From: Cerioporus squamosus
Taxonomy: Eukaryota; Basidiomycota; Agaricomycetes; Polyporales; Polyporaceae
DNA length: 35,603 nt
NCBI GenBank assembly: GCA_022592435.1
Contig: JABYQS010000286.1
Span: 1 to 35,603, forward strand
Direction: 5' to 3'
Shown here: one piece after another, positions 19,279-31,483 of the stretch
How positions within the stretch are numbered: the stretch's first letter is position 1
Layout of the letters: the number at the start of each line of letters is the position of its first letter
Position numbers and translations under genes: made by a program
Notes under the pieces: generated by a model
The model's input: the letters and a program-made list of their open reading frames with translations, nothing else
Databases searched by the model: none
Told to the model about the DNA's origin: nothing

Positions 19279-19800
19279 ATGCCAGGTAGGGAATATGTGG
19301 ATGCTCAACGACAGACCTACTCACTTGGAGATGGGAGAGCAACAGCCGGTAGATTCCGGGATGCCGTGGACGGCACATCAAGAGGTCCCCGGGAGACCTC
19401 AGGATGCGGCATCGCCGGGACCAGACATGTGGACATGGAGAAGAGGGGAATAGGTACGTGCTGCAGAGCGGCGGTCCTCGACAAGGTCCCCAAAAGCGGC
19501 CCGGATGCACCCGGGAGACGTCGAAGCGGCACGGCACTCAGCTGTCGGGAGCTCGAATGTCAACAGGGGGCACACTGCACAGCGGCAGTAATCGATAAGG
19601 TCCCAAGAGCAGCCCGGAACGCCGTGAACGGCGCACAGCGCATCGAAATGTACCCGCCGAAAACCTCCTCGAAGCGACGCAACACTGCAGGGAGCTCAAG
19701 TCTGCGAGCACCGGACGCGTGGTTGTGGAGAGGATGGGATAGGACGGACGTCGGACTTACCCAGAGCCCAGACACGAAAGAGCCCATTGCATCACAGTAA
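19279..19800 (+). CDS. Uncharacterised ORF with 38-codon tandem repeat, class II form (unit 3)
   Basis: Class II version of the frame at 805-1527. The 5' part is cut by a TGA created near 19177 (gtgcacttgacaagg). A one-base insertion (ccgaaaacc) near 19662 shifts the C-terminal third, giving a different end and a stop at 19800. The 38-codon repeats (19468-19581, 19582-19695) remain in frame. If introns are used, the early stop may be intronic. Either the exon structure differs from the simple ORF or the class II copy is decaying. Confidence 0.35.
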   Translation: MPGREYVDAQRQTYSLGDGRATAGRFRDAVDGTSRGPRETSGCGIAGTRHVDMEKRGIGTCCRAAVLDKVPKSGPDAPGRRRSGTALSCRELECQQGAHCTAAVIDKVPRAARNAVNGAQRIEMYPPKTSSKRRNTAGSSSLRAPDAWLWRGWDRTDVGLTQSPDTKEPIASQ

Positions 19801-20172
19801 GAGGCAAGGACGGAGCTTCCACGGAGAGCGTCGACCGACGACGTCGGTGTACTTGCAGAACTTGGAATAGCGAGCTGCGACGTAGTCTGTATCAGTACCA
19901 CACTCCGTGCCGTTGCGAAATACACAAGTAGTTACACACCTTCATCCTCGAGCGCGTGGACTGCCTGAGTTCCGGGAGATGGAAAGCGAGAGCGAGCAGA
20001 GAGATGGGAGAGGGCCAAGAGGCTAGGAGTGTGGATATCTGTGGGCTGTAAACATGAGACCGCTGCACAGGAAACTCACCTAAACACCTGAGCATGGCGT
20101 CGGATACACGAGGGACAGACACAGAGGAAGTGGGATGAGCATTGGCGACAGTGAGCAAACACAGAGAGCGGA

Positions 20173-20997
20173 CTACTCGCAATCGGATATAGGGTCGTCG
20201 GACAGCTCTCCCTCACCAATATCCCGCCATACACCCTTGTACCAAATCATGCGGACTCCCCACCGAGTGACCATCGGCGGCAAGTCCTCCTCAGCGACGT
20301 CCACCGAGGGACCTCCATCCTCCTCATCCGAGACAACCTTCGCGCTCTTCGGGCCGTTGCGCTCGTAGCGAGGCTGCGTGAGTCGATCGTTCTGGTCGAG
20401 GCGCGGAATACGACGGCCGATGTTCCTGTATTCATACCTCGGTGTGCGCGCAGGGAAGAGCGGACCCGGGCAGGCATGCGACACACTCGACCGCGCCGCT
20501 CGGAGTTCCTCCGGTGTTGCCGCGACGAAACGAAGCTCGGGAGGCTCTGAGGGTCGTTCTGGATCCTTCTGACAGAGACGGATGAGTTCCCGGATGTCGT
20601 TCATGGTCACCGGGCCGTCGCTGAGGTTCTGGAAGGGTATGTGTGGTGGCCAGCCAACGAGCTTGATGCCGAACCGCAGGAAAACCTTCGCGCAGAACGA
20701 CGTGATCGCGAACTGCATCTTCGCATCGCGGACGCCCGTCTGCTCGACTGAACATACATCAGTGCACACCGGGAGTCAAAGACAAACAGAGTACGCACCG
20801 ATGGCCCTGTCAAGCAGGCTTCGAAGCTGACCTCTTGCTGCGCTCGAACTGCTGGAGTACGCGCGGTCTGGCGGCTGCGCCGGGCGCGCAGGAGGCGGTC
20901 GTCGGTAAGGCTCGAAGGACAGCGGATGGGAGACGAATAGGAGGGGCCGTCGCGCAGCGGGCATAGGGTCGAAGTCGCGATGGCGGAGGAGGCGCAT
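20173..20997 (-). CDS. Basidiomycete hypothetical protein with VGWPPHIPF motif, 257 aa (unit 3)
   Basis: Protein identical to units 1 and 2 despite four nucleotide changes, all silent in this frame: two in exon 1 (GCT to GCG and CGT to CGC in the PPARPAQ segment) and two in exon 2 (GAT to GAC, GCG to GCA). Exon 1 is 20997-20799, the intron 20798-20748, and exon 2 20747-20173. Confidence 0.75.
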
Positions 20998-21247
20998 CGT
21001 CCTGGGAGACCAACTGTCTAATACTCTGACGACTCCCTGGTGGGTTCGCGACCGGTGATGGCCGCATGGCCGCGATGTATGTTTCGCTACCGATTCAAAC
21101 AAGCGAGTCCGACAGGGGCGTTCACAGGAACACTGTGAGGAATGTTGAGATCGCGATTGCATCAGCAAGCAAGGACCCAGCCAGACAGACAGAGAGTGGC
21201 AACTTACAGAATGAAACTCGAGACTATTCGCGTCCGAGTCGTTCGGG

Positions 21248-21562
21248 ATGAATGGTGATCAGCTTCCGAGCTTGGTCTCCCAGAAGCTTCCTCAGGGTCT
21301 TGCTGCAAGCGAGTCACGGCTTGACCCTATTCTGTTGGGAGTCCCTCTGTGCTGTGGTTATGACATGCCGGACGATGCCACTGGACTTACTCTGCTGCGC
21401 TGTAGAACTGTTTCTGCCGCTCGAGCTGCTGAGCGTTATTCAGAAGCAGTGACTAAGCATGCACGCCTGGTTGATGCTGGCAAGATATTGTATGAGTACC
21501 AGCGATGCGACCGGCCAGAGAACGAGTTTACGTACTGTCCTGAATGTTCAAAGATGAACTAG
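21248..21562 (+). CDS. Small uncharacterised ORF, 104 aa (unit 3)
   Basis: Class II version of the frame at 2905-3219, with one Arg-to-Gln change (SQKLPQ) and two silent changes (TCC to TCT, TCC to TCA). It remains open. Confidence 0.3.
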   Translation: MNGDQLPSLVSQKLPQGLAASESRLDPILLGVPLCCGYDMPDDATGLTLLRCRTVSAARAAERYSEAVTKHARLVDAGKILYEYQRCDRPENEFTYCPECSKMN

Positions 21563-22459
21563 GCAGTGTCATGCCTGTGCAAGATGAGAGCATGGAACAA
21601 CCCGGGGAACGACCCGGAGTCGCTGTCCAGATGCGTGTCGGGACCCTGTGTGTCGGACGCTGCCGGTTGAACATATGCTGTCGGACATACTCACGGGCGA
21701 ATGTAACCGGGAGTGCGCCCTCAAAAATCGGGCCTCCGCAGTATGCGTAGTACGCTCCTCCGTATGCGCGCAGTTGGGATTCCGATTGTGCTCCGAGACA
21801 CTCCGTCTTGTGTGGCACCTTGCATGCAGCATGGGATCGGGTGTATCGAACGTGCTGAGGACGACACGGACGCGCTGAGCGTAACTTGCGGGAGACTCCA
21901 CGGTGGGGCGAGACTAGCAGACCGAAGTGAGCTTTGCGATGCTCCAGAAACGGTGGCCGTGTTGCTTCTCATCTAGGATGTGAGCGTGTCGCGCCGAGGA
22001 TCGTGCGACCGAAGGAGCGGCTCACGATCTCAAGCTCTGAGCCGGTCGGACTGCTCTCTGCCTTCTGTCCGGTCTCCCGGGCATAGATGGAAGCATCTGA
22101 GTTGATGCAGGAATCAGCAAGGCTTACCTGCAAGTCGTCAGTACAAGAGGGCACGTACCGTGGATCCAGTCCATCTGAAACTCGATCTTAGCCATAGCCG
22201 TGTCCGCTGGATATCCCAAGAAGGGAAGTTGCCACCGCGCACACTGCCCTCTGTCCGTGATCCTGGAGCAAGCAACGGATTCTGTAGTCATTAGATAGCA
22301 CATGTGTCAGGCATGTCAGCAAGCGTGAAGAATGCTCGATGCTCACCTTGACGAACCCAGCCGCACCTTCGGTTGCATCGGCAAGTTCAAGTCGGAGCGT
22401 CACAGTAGTCCGCCGAGGACTTTGAAAGTAGGCAACCATGCCAGTAAGCAGGTACGCAC

Positions 22460-22852
22460 CTGCTCCCAGTCAAGAATCTGACTCTCCGCCGAGGCCTGAA
22501 ACATCCGAGTCGAACCCGACGGCTCGAAGCGGCAATCGACCACTGGGTAACGTACGATTCGGCCGCATGTGTTACCCTCGAACTTGAGGCCGAGACTATC
22601 CCCCGAGAAGGACGCGGCCGCGCAGAGCGTCGCATCGGAAACGAACCCCGGTGTTTCAAGCTGTGGTCTGCGTACGTATGTACTGACCGTCGCCGCCGCC
22701 GCCGAGCTGAATGGGGGTTTGCACTCAGGGCGTCGTCGCAAGAACCCGGGAGCGAGCTTCCATGCCATTCCCAGCCGACCCTACTCACCTGAAGCACCCC
22801 ACCGGTGACCGAGCCTCGTCGCGACCGGTCTTGCACGGGCGTAGAAAGTTTT
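22460..22852 (-). CDS. Partial two-exon segment of an unknown minus-strand gene, downstream acceptor deleted (unit 3)
   Basis: Exons 22852-22789 and 22706-22460. There is one silent change (TTC to TTT in ENFL) relative to unit 1. The 183 bp holding the next acceptor is missing, so the gtgcgt donor at 22459 has no obvious partner nearby. Confidence 0.4.
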
Positions 22853-23187
22853 CTGAGCTTCAGGTTGACAGAGAGTGCTTGGGGAGTCCCGGATCCCGGG
22901 AATGACTCGGACGCCACACGCGACTCCGTGCGATGACGGGCATGCCGACGCCGTCCGATGTGCGATGCGGCGACCCCCCTGGTACGTACGTACGCCCGCC
23001 CGAGACCGAGAAGGCCGAGTCCGTGTCCCCAGGCTGGACCCTGACACTTCAACACATGCATGGAGAGGCTGAGGTCGCTATAAGCTGGTCCTGCACGGGG
23101 TACGCGCAAGTCACCACCCTTCAGCCTGCTCCTCCCGGCTCGAACACGCTCCCGAGAGACTCACCTCCCCATCGTCAACTTCTGCAG

Positions 23188-24097
23188 CTCGTTGGGTCGA
23201 GTGCTCATCGGACGACTTCCCGGTGAGTCGTCTCCCAGGTCGGCCCGTGCTTGGGCTGTGTCCCTGCTGCAACATGTTCAGCTTGCAGCTTGCTGACCGC
23301 CGGCTCGTCTTCTCCTCCTTCTCCCAGGTCACCGCTGCTGTGTTGAGCAGACAGTACGTGGAGCACGGCCGCGCGTGCACGACTACGCCACAGTAAGTGT
23401 AAGCAGCCAAGTCGACACCAGCACGTTGTCTTGCATTTCGTGCATCGTCTGTCCCGGTCCACTCACGAGGACTATTGTTGTCCCTGCAGATCGAGCGAGC
23501 GGGAGCGTGCAAAGCGAAAGTCCCAGGTGTAAGTAGCCATCGTTTCTACGAGCGAGAGCGAAGATACTTACGGCATCGCAACCTCCTTGCAGTGTCGTCT
23601 CCCACATCCCGTCAGTCACGACTTGCGAGGTGCCGCGAGGTGCCTGTCAAGATAAGGCGTCGTCGTCGAGCTGCTGACCGCCTGTTGGCACTCCTCCTCT
23701 CTCCCAGGTCACGGCTGCAGTGTGCGTCGAGCAGGCACAACAGGAGGCGCGGTTGTGCGCGTACAACTCGGACTGCGTCACAGTAAGTAGCAAACTTGGA
23801 ACGTTATCACCAATCTACTCACGAGGACTGTTGCTGGTGTTGCAGATCAAGCGCGCGGGAGCCTGCAGAGCGGAGTATTCACGCGTGAGCAGCCATCGTC
23901 TCCGCGAGTGAGCGTGAAGGCACTCACAACATGGCTGCGCTCTCTCTTGCAGCGATGTCTCCGGGATCCCGTCAGTCGCGAAAAGCCTGTCAAGATAGGT
24001 GAGTTTGGTCCACTTCGTGTGCTGCCTCGCCGCTTGCTGATCGTACCGCCACCCTGTCGGTGTCGCACTCGGGCTGGGCGTAGAAGATATGTATTAA
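23188..24097 (+). CDS. Micro-exon gene with duplicated exon cassette, class II form (unit 3)
   Basis: Same exon chain as in unit 1. The third exon has 12 additional nt (IERAGACKAKVPG), which makes it match the second cassette (IKRAGACRAEYSR) and shows that the shorter class I exon is a deletion of four codons. Cassette B exons are 23708-23782, 23846-23884 and 23953-23998. One replacement (Ser to Asn in AYNSDC) is seen in cassette B. Confidence 0.5.
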
Positions 24098-24873
24098 ATC
24101 TGTAGTCTAAACTTACACACCAGTACTTCGTAGTATACGCTCCCGGCCATCCTCCCCGGACGGGTACTTATCCCGACAGAGTGCACGGACGCCTCGGGAG
24201 AAGAGACGACGGCAACTTCGGTTCGACGTGCGCGATGTTGCGCGGGTGCTTGCTGTAACTCTCCTGCAGTGGCCGGCAGGCAGGCACGGACGGCGCGGCG
24301 GAGACTTCGGCGGACGTTCTGGGTGATCTTTCGGGCGGGCTTGACTCGTGCGGATGGGGCACGCTGGGCGCAGTCGCGGCGATGCTGGGTCTCCCGGAGG
24401 ATGGGTTCCACGACGGTGCTTCCCCAGACAGAGTACCGGCGGGGTTCTCGCCGCCAGACGACGCGCTCGCCTCCGCGACGAATCGCGTCTGTATTCGCCG
24501 AGTGCGCGATTCCTGAACGGTCGGGATCCGTCAAAGCGAAGGGCGCGGGCGTTGCGAATGTGGCAAGAGCGAGGGTCGGGAACGGGGTAGAGTCGGTGGA
24601 AGACCTGCAAAGCACAGGCGAGGGTGGAGTGGCAGAGTGAGTACGCAGGGTGGGCGCGAACATCCAGCGGTCTCAGCACACGGACTGTAGCTTAGCTGCA
24701 GCGGTAGGCGAGGTGCGATGAGAGGAGGAAGAGCCTCGTCAGTAGCAGTACAGTATGCACACTGTACGCACTCACCGCCAATGGCATGCGTAGCGATGGA
24801 CGACTCGAATGGCGTAGTGTCGCGACCGAGGAGCAAGGACGAGCGGCGCTGACGAGGCGAATGCTGCGAGCGG

Positions 24874-24930
24874 GAGCGCAGTCCCGTACGTTGGGTGTAC
24901 ATGGCCTGAGGGTAGAGGTAGAGTAGAAAA
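24874..24930 (+). repeat. Remnant of the direct-repeat arm, deletion junction (unit 3)
   Basis: Only one arm is left, and its join (catggcctgagggtagagg) lacks about 18 bp found at the unit 4 join. Either a second deletion occurred or the consensus is wrong here. Nearby differences (agaaaagcc, acgggaaggagg, tatcgcgcgg) suggest low local quality. Confidence 0.6.
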
Positions 24931-25521
24931 GCCGGACGGGAAGGAGGACGTACCTATATCGCGCGGTATGCCCTTCCCATTCATCTCTTCCGTCCTCTGC
25001 ATCTCCGCTGCACTCGGTGCATCGTCGAGAGTCTGTCCAGTGCTTGCGGGACTGCGCATACCGAGAGCGCGACAATGGGCGGTGGCCGTCGCCTGACAGG
25101 GGGAGGGAGAGAGGGCGGGGAGCGCCATGTTGCAGGGTGCTGCACACAGGAACAGAGACCGAGAGTGGAGGAGCGCAAGCGAGCTGAGCGAGAGGAGCAG
25201 CAAACAGACGCAAACCGCGCGGGCCACAGCAGGAGACGGCAGCCGGGCACGACAGGACACCAAGGAGCGGAGACGAGCCTCAGACGACGCAGTGAGACGA
25301 GATCGCGATCAGGCCGTCAGCGCCTGCGAAAGTGTCAGCGCTTGGTGCTCCTTTCACCTCCTCAAGAGCTTTCTTCTCCTATTGTTCTTTGCTCTTGAGT
25401 CGCCTGGAAGCATCTTGTGAAAGACCATCCTCGTCCACGAACAACTAGCAAGCTGCAAGACATCAACAGCGGGCTCTCGGTTGTGCTTAGCGAAAGCGTT
25501 GGGATTGAGTGCTCGAACAAG

Positions 25522-27089
25522 ATGAGCAAAGTCGTCTTTGGTACGTGCTCAGTGGTTTGGGACACGCACACACGAGGGAACAAACGCATCTGGCATCTTT
25601 CAGTGGGCAATGTTCCCTATAACATGGCGGAAGTGAGTAGCCTTTGTGCGGATGCGCGACGGCACTGACGGGGAGGGCGGCAGGAGCAACTGATCGACGT
25701 CTTCAAAAGCGTCGGCCAGGTAGTTGGTCTCAGGTGCGTGCTGTCCTGCATCTGTGTGCACATGCGGCGCGACGAACCTCCTCTCCGCAGACTTGTCTTC
25801 GATAGAGATACAGGCAAACCGAAGGGCTATGGGTTCTGCGAGTTTGCAGGTGCGTCGTAATGCCCCAACCGTCCGCCCGCTTCGCACTGAATAGTGTGCT
25901 AGACCACGAGACCGCTCTCTCCGCCGTGCGCAACTTGAACGGCCAGGAGATTGGTGGTCGCCCGCTTCGTATTGATCTCGCAGACTCTGATCCTTTCCTC
26001 GAAGGAAAGACAACGGTGCGTGGCGAGATCATAGACGGTGGCGAGACCCGTGCCCAATGGCGCGAGCGGAATGAACGTGAGCGCGGAAGTGGAAGTGATA
26101 GGGACCACGACCGACATGGACGGAGAGATGACCCCAATTCGTTCCTCCACAACCTCCCGAAGGGTGTGTCCCTTCCACCTGGGACGAATGCGTCGGATGC
26201 CATCACCAACGTCTTGGCGACATCTGACCCCAGCCAGATTCTCGAAGTCCTGGCGCAGATGAAGGTACGCCTTCTGCGTTCCGTGTGTGAGCCGTAGGAA
26301 CTTACGCCCTACCCGTAGGCTTTCGTCATCACACACCCGGACCATGCCCGCACGTTGCTTGTGGCCCATCCGCAATTAGGATACGCGCTGTTCCAAGCGC
26401 TTCTGCTGCACAAGATCGTCGACCCCGCGATTCTCAATGTATGTGACCTCTCGTCGGTGTACTCGTATGACCTAACATCAATTTCAGCGAATGCTTGCGG
26501 CTGCCGGCGTCACAGTTCCGCCAGTCGCCCCAGCACCAGCACCTGCCCCGGCGCCCGTCCCTACTCCAGTACATCCGACGCATCCCACGCCACCTCCCTA
26601 CCTCTCCGCATCGGCGCCGCCGCTGAACCAGCCCCAACCTTCCATGTACCCCCCCGCCATCCCGCCACCGTCGCACACCCCGGTGCATCACCCGACGCCT
26701 CCCATCCCCCCTGTGAACATGTATGCCCAGCCTCCACCGCAAATGCCGCCGTCGTACTATCGCCCCCCGCCACCCCAAGCGCCACCCCAAGCGGTGCCGC
26801 CGCACCCGCAACAAGCGCAGCCACCCCAGATGCCCAGCCAGCCCATGCATGCACCTCCGCCTCAGATGCAGGCCCCGCCTCCTCAGGCTGTCGCGCCACC
26901 TCCGGCTGGCTCGATGCCTGGCTTCGACGAGGCGCAGAGGGTACGTGTGCTTCTGGAGTCTCTGGGGATGTGGCAGTGCTGATGGTGTGGAACGGAATCG
27001 TACAGAACATGTTGATGCAAGTGCTCCAGTTGACCCCGGAACAGCTGAACTCGTTGCCGCCCAAGGAGAGAGAGCAGATCATGCAGCTG
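25522..27089 (+). CDS. CSTF2: Cleavage stimulation factor 64-kDa subunit (CstF-64/Rna15), copy C, intact over exons 1-8
   Basis: Exons: 25522-25540, 25604-25632, 25684-25733, 25791-25849, 25903-26264, 26319-26438, 26488-26940, 27006-27089. Identical to copy B over the coding region as far as can be read, so this is the beta allele again. Domains are as in copy B: RRM 3-79, hinge 131-213, Pro-rich linker 214-364, C-terminal domain 365-392. The final exon is likewise not found after the gtatgt donor at 27090. Confidence 0.96.
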
Positions 27090-27281
27090 GTATGTCGTGC
27101 CATCGGCGCGCGGCTCGTGCGGCAGTACGAGAGGGTTGCGGTCGCGCGGGTGCACGGTGCTGGGGCTCTCGCCTGCGTCGCGTCGAGGCCGGCGCGCCGC
27201 ATGCACGGTGTCGGCCATATAAGGGGCCGATCTCCCAGATACATCGAGTGCCTCAGTCTCGTTCATAGCTCTCTCTTGCGG

Positions 27282-27359
27282 CTCGACTGGGTAGGTGGCA
27301 GCTCGACTGGGTAGGTGGCAGCTCGACCAGGTAGGTGGCCGCTCGACCAGGTAGGTGGT
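27282..27359 (+). repeat. 20-bp minisatellite (unit 4)
   Basis: Four copies, identical to units 2 and 3. Confidence 0.88.
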
Positions 27360-27911
27360 TAGCAGTCTCGGACACAGATCGCGCAGCCGAGCACCGGGGA
27401 GGCGGCTGGAGGATGTCTGGGGCAAGATCGCATAGTTTATTTCCATCATGTATCTAGTACGGGGGCTACAATACATGATACTTTGAGTACACATTCGCGC
27501 ACACAATTGAAACCCTGGACGAGCGACGAAGGACGTCCGCGAGCATGAGCGCTTAGGTTCCCATATCTGGAACAGCGCGACTCGCCGACTCTTCGACTCG
27601 TACTGCCGCCTCACCATCCTGCCGTGAGCGAGCGGAAACGTCTAAGATCGACAGTGCTCGCTCTGCAAGCAGCGCAACCCGACGCGGACCGACCCAGCGT
27701 GTCGCAGGGGAACCCAGATAAGTAGTCCGTACGTAGAAGATGCGTCACCATTTGCGAGACAGCCGCAGGTAAGCAGCGCGTGCACCTCGCTCAGACAGCG
27801 CGCGTGCACTTGACAAGGGCCGGGAGACATGCCTGAGAGACTCACCAGAGCCGACGCGAACACGCCGCATCTCATAGATCACAAGGAAGGCTAGATGCAT
27901 GGCCGTCGAGC

Positions 27912-28433
27912 ATGCCAGGTAGGGAATATGTGGATGCTCAACGACAGACCTACTCACTTGGAGATGGGAGAGCAACAGCCGGTAGATTCCGGGATGCCGT
28001 GGACGGCACATCAAGAGGTCCCCGGGAGACCTCAGGATGCGGCATCGCCGGGACCAGACATGTGGACATGGAGAAGAGGGGAATAGGTACGTGCTGCAGA
28101 GCGGCGGTCCTCGACAAGGTCCCCAAAAGCGGCCCGGATGCACCCGGGAGACGTCGAAGCGGCACGGCACTCAGCTGTCGGGAGCTCGAATGTCAACAGG
28201 GGGCACACTGCACAGCGGCAGTAATCGATAAGGTCCCAAGAGCAGCCCGGAACGCCGTGAACGGCGCACAGCGCATCGAAATGTACCCGCCGAAAACCTC
28301 CTCGAAGCGACGCAACACTGCAGGGAGCTCAAGTCTGCGAGCACCGGACGCGTGGTTGTGGAGAGGATGGGATAGGACGGACGTCGGACTTACCCAGAGC
28401 CCAGACACGAAAGAGCCCATTGCATCACAGTAA
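27912..28433 (+). CDS. Uncharacterised ORF with 38-codon tandem repeat, class II form (unit 4)
   Basis: Same as the unit 3 form at 19279-19800, with the repeats at 28101-28214 and 28215-28328. Confidence 0.35.
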   Translation: MPGREYVDAQRQTYSLGDGRATAGRFRDAVDGTSRGPRETSGCGIAGTRHVDMEKRGIGTCCRAAVLDKVPKSGPDAPGRRRSGTALSCRELECQQGAHCTAAVIDKVPRAARNAVNGAQRIEMYPPKTSSKRRNTAGSSSLRAPDAWLWRGWDRTDVGLTQSPDTKEPIASQ

Positions 28434-28805
28434 GAGGCAAGGACGGAGCTTCCACGGAGAGCGTCGACCGACGACGTCGGTGTACTTGCAGAACTTGGAA
28501 TAGCGAGCTGCGACGTAGTCTGTATCAGTACCACACTCCGTGCCGTTGCGAAATACACAAGTAGTTACACACCTTCATCCTCGAGCGCGTGGACTGCCTG
28601 AGTTCCGGGAGATGGAAAGCGAGAGCGAGCAGAGAGATGGGAGAGGGCCAAGAGGCTAGGAGTGTGGATATCTGTGGGCTGTAAACATGAGACCGCTGCA
28701 CAGGAAACTCACCTAAACACCTGAGCATGGCGTCGGATACACGAGGGACAGACACAGAGGAAGTGGGATGAGCATTGGCGACAGTGAGCAAACACAGAGA
28801 GCGGA

Positions 28806-29629
28806 CTACTCGCAATCGGATATAGGGTCGTCGGACAGCTCTCCCTCACCAATATCCCGCCATACACCCTTGTACCAAATCATGCGGACTCCCCACCGAG
28901 TGACCATCGGCGGCAAGTCCTCCTCAGCGACGTCCACCGAGGGACCTCCATCCTCCTCATCCGAGACAACCTTCGCGCTCTTCGGGCCGTTGCGCTCGTA
29001 GCGAGGCTGCGTGAGTCGATCGTTCTGGTCGAGGCGCGGAATACGACGGCCGATGTTCCTGTATTCATACCTCGGTGTGCGCGCAGGGAAGAGCGGACCC
29101 GGGCAGGCATGCGACACACTCGACCGCGCCGCTCGGAGTTCCTCCGGTGTTGCCGCGACGAAACGAAGCTCGGGAGGCTCTGAGGGTCGTTCTGGATCCT
29201 TCTGACAGAGACGGATGAGTTCCCGGATGTCGTTCATGGTCACCGGGCCGTCGCTGAGGTTCTGGAAGGGTATGTGTGGTGGCCAGCCAACGAGCTTGAT
29301 GCCGAACCGCAGGAAAACCTTCGCGCAGAACGACGTGATCGCGAACTGCATCTTCGCATCGCGGACGCCCGTCTGCTCGACTGAACATACATCAGTGCAC
29401 ACCGGGAGTCAAAGACAAACAGAGTACGCACCGATGGCCCTGTCAAGCAGGCTTCGAAGCTGACCTCTTGCTGCGCTCGAACTGCTGGAGTACGCGCGGT
29501 CTGGCGCTGCGCCGGGCGCGCAGGAGGCGGTCGTCGGTAAGGCTCGAAGGACAGCGGATGGGAGACGAATAGGAGGGGCCGTCGCGCAGCGGGCATAGGG
29601 TCGAAGTCGCGATGGCGGAGGAGGCGCAT
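28806..29629 (-). pseudogene. VGWPPHIPF-motif hypothetical gene with frameshift in exon 1 (unit 4)
   Basis: Counterpart of 1830-2654. Exon 2 (29380-28806) is intact and has the class II silent changes. Exon 1 has lost one G near 29505 (ctggcgctg for ctggcggctg). The frame therefore changes after PPARPAQ and no longer meets exon 2 in phase. Another G is missing near 29635, upstream of the ATG. Both losses are in short G runs and could be consensus errors, since the other three copies are intact. Confidence 0.6.
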
Positions 29630-29878
29630 CGTCCTGGAGACCAACTGTCTAATACTCTGACGACTCCCTGGTGGGTTCGCGACCGGTGATGGCCGCATGG
29701 CCGCGATGTATGTTTCGCTACCGATTCAAACAAGCGAGTCCGACAGGGGCGTTCACAGGAACACTGTGAGGAATGTTGAGATCGCGATTGCATCAGCAAG
29801 CAAGGACCCAGCCAGACAGACAGAGAGTGGCAACTTACAGAATGAAACTCGAGACTATTCGCGTCCGAGTCGTTCGGG

Positions 29879-30194
29879 ATGAATGGTGATCAGCTTCCGA
29901 GCTTGGTCTCCCAGAAGCTTCCTCAGGGTCTTGCTGCAAGCGAGTCACGGCTTGACCCTATTCTGTTGGGAGTCCCTCTGTGCTGTGGTTATGACATGCC
30001 GGACGATGCCACTGGACTTACTCTGCTGCGCTGTAGAACTGTTTTCTGCCGCTCGAGCTGCTGAGCGTTATTCAGAAGCAGTGACTAAGCATGCACGCCT
30101 GGTTGATGCTGGCAAGATATTGTATGAGTACCAGCGATGCGACCGGCCAGAGAACGAGTTTACGTACTGTCCTGAATGTTCAAAGATGAACTAG
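29879..30194 (+). pseudogene. Small ORF with one-base insertion (unit 4)
   Basis: Counterpart of 2905-3219. An extra T (gttttctgcc for gtttctgcc, near 30044) shifts the frame and stops it at 30064. The distal part is open in another phase from 29883. Confidence 0.4.
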
Positions 30195-31091
30195 GCAGTG
30201 TCATGCCTGTGCAAGATGAGAGCATGGAACAACCCGGGGAACGACCCGGAGTCGCTGTCCAGATGCGTGTCGGGACCCTGTGTGTCGGACGCTGCCGGTT
30301 GAACATATGCTGTCGGACATACTCACGGGCGAATGTAACCGGGAGTGCGCCCTCAAAAATCGGGCCTCCGCAGTATGCGTAGTACGCTCCTCCGTATGCG
30401 CGCAGTTGGGATTCCGATTGTGCTCCGAGACACTCCGTCTTGTGTGGCACCTTGCATGCAGCATGGGATCGGGTGTATCGAACGTGCTGAGGACGACACG
30501 GACGCGCTGAGCGTAACTTGCGGGAGACTCCACGGTGGGGCGAGACTAGCAGACCGAAGTGAGCTTTGCGATGCTCCAGAAACGGTGGCCGTGTTGCTTC
30601 TCATCTAGGATGTGAGCGTGTCGCGCCGAGGATCGTGCGACCGAAGGAGCGGCTCACGATCTCAAGCTCTGAGCCGGTCGGACTGCTCTCTGCCTTCTGT
30701 CCGGTCTCCCGGGCATAGATGGAAGCATCTGAGTTGATGCAGGAATCAGCAAGGCTTACCTGCAAGTCGTCAGTACAAGAGGGCACGTACCGTGGATCCA
30801 GTCCATCTGAAACTCGATCTTAGCCATAGCCGTGTCCGCTGGATATCCCAAGAAGGGAAGTTGCCACCGCGCACACTGCCCTCTGTCCGTGATCCTGGAG
30901 CAAGCAACGGATTCTGTAGTCATTAGATAGCACATGTGTCAGGCATGTCAGCAAGCGTGAAGAATGCTCGATGCTCACCTTGACGAACCCAGCCGCACCT
31001 TCGGTTGCATCGGCAAGTTCAAGTCGGAGCGTCACAGTAGTCCGCCGAGGACTTTGAAAGTAGGCAACCATGCCAGTAAGCAGGTACGCAC

Positions 31092-31483
31092 CTGCTCCCA
31101 GTCAAGAATCTGACTCTCCGCCGAGGCCTGAAACATCCGAGTCGAACCCGACGGCTCGAAGCGGCAATCGACCACTGGGTAACGTACGATTCGGCCGCAT
31201 GTGTTACCCTCGAACTTGAGGCCGAGACTATCCCCCGAGAAGGACGCGGCCGCGCAGAGCGTCGCATCGGAAACGAACCCCGGTGTTTCAAGCTGTGGTC
31301 TGCGTACGTATGTACTGACCGTCGCCGCCGCCGCCGAGCTGAATGGGGGTTTGCACTCAGGGCGTCGTCGCAAGAACCCGGGAGCGAGCTTCCATGCCAT
31401 TCCCAGCCGACCCTACTCACCTGAAGCACCCCACCGGTGACCGAGCCTCGTCGCGACCGGTCTTGCACGGCGTAGAAAGTTTT
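31092..31483 (-). CDS. Partial two-exon segment of an unknown minus-strand gene, one-base deletion (unit 4)
   Basis: Exon 31338-31092 is unchanged from the other units. The upstream exon (to 31483) has lost one base near 31470 (gcacggcgtag for gcacgggcgtag). This shifts its 5' part and joins it to a longer open frame that starts near 31740. The downstream acceptor is deleted, as in unit 3. Confidence 0.35.

Larger units (their letters stand above)
18334..26966 (+). repeat. Tandem unit 3 (class II left part, beta CSTF2)
   Basis: Third unit, 8,633 bp. Relative to units 1 and 2 it lacks the 183 bp equivalent to 4057-4239 and about 390 bp between the direct repeats equivalent to 6701 and 7092. 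It carries a 12-nt in-frame insertion in the micro-exon gene and scattered substitutions (roughly 1 percent by eye). The stretch 24900-25330 differs from all other units by several small indels and may be poorly resolved. Its CSTF2 copy is intact over exons 1-8. Confidence 0.97.

Noticed and set aside
27642..28558. Minus-strand open frames over the 38-codon repeat region
   Set aside because: The repeat divergence is silent only in the plus-strand frame. The minus frames change residues at the same sites.
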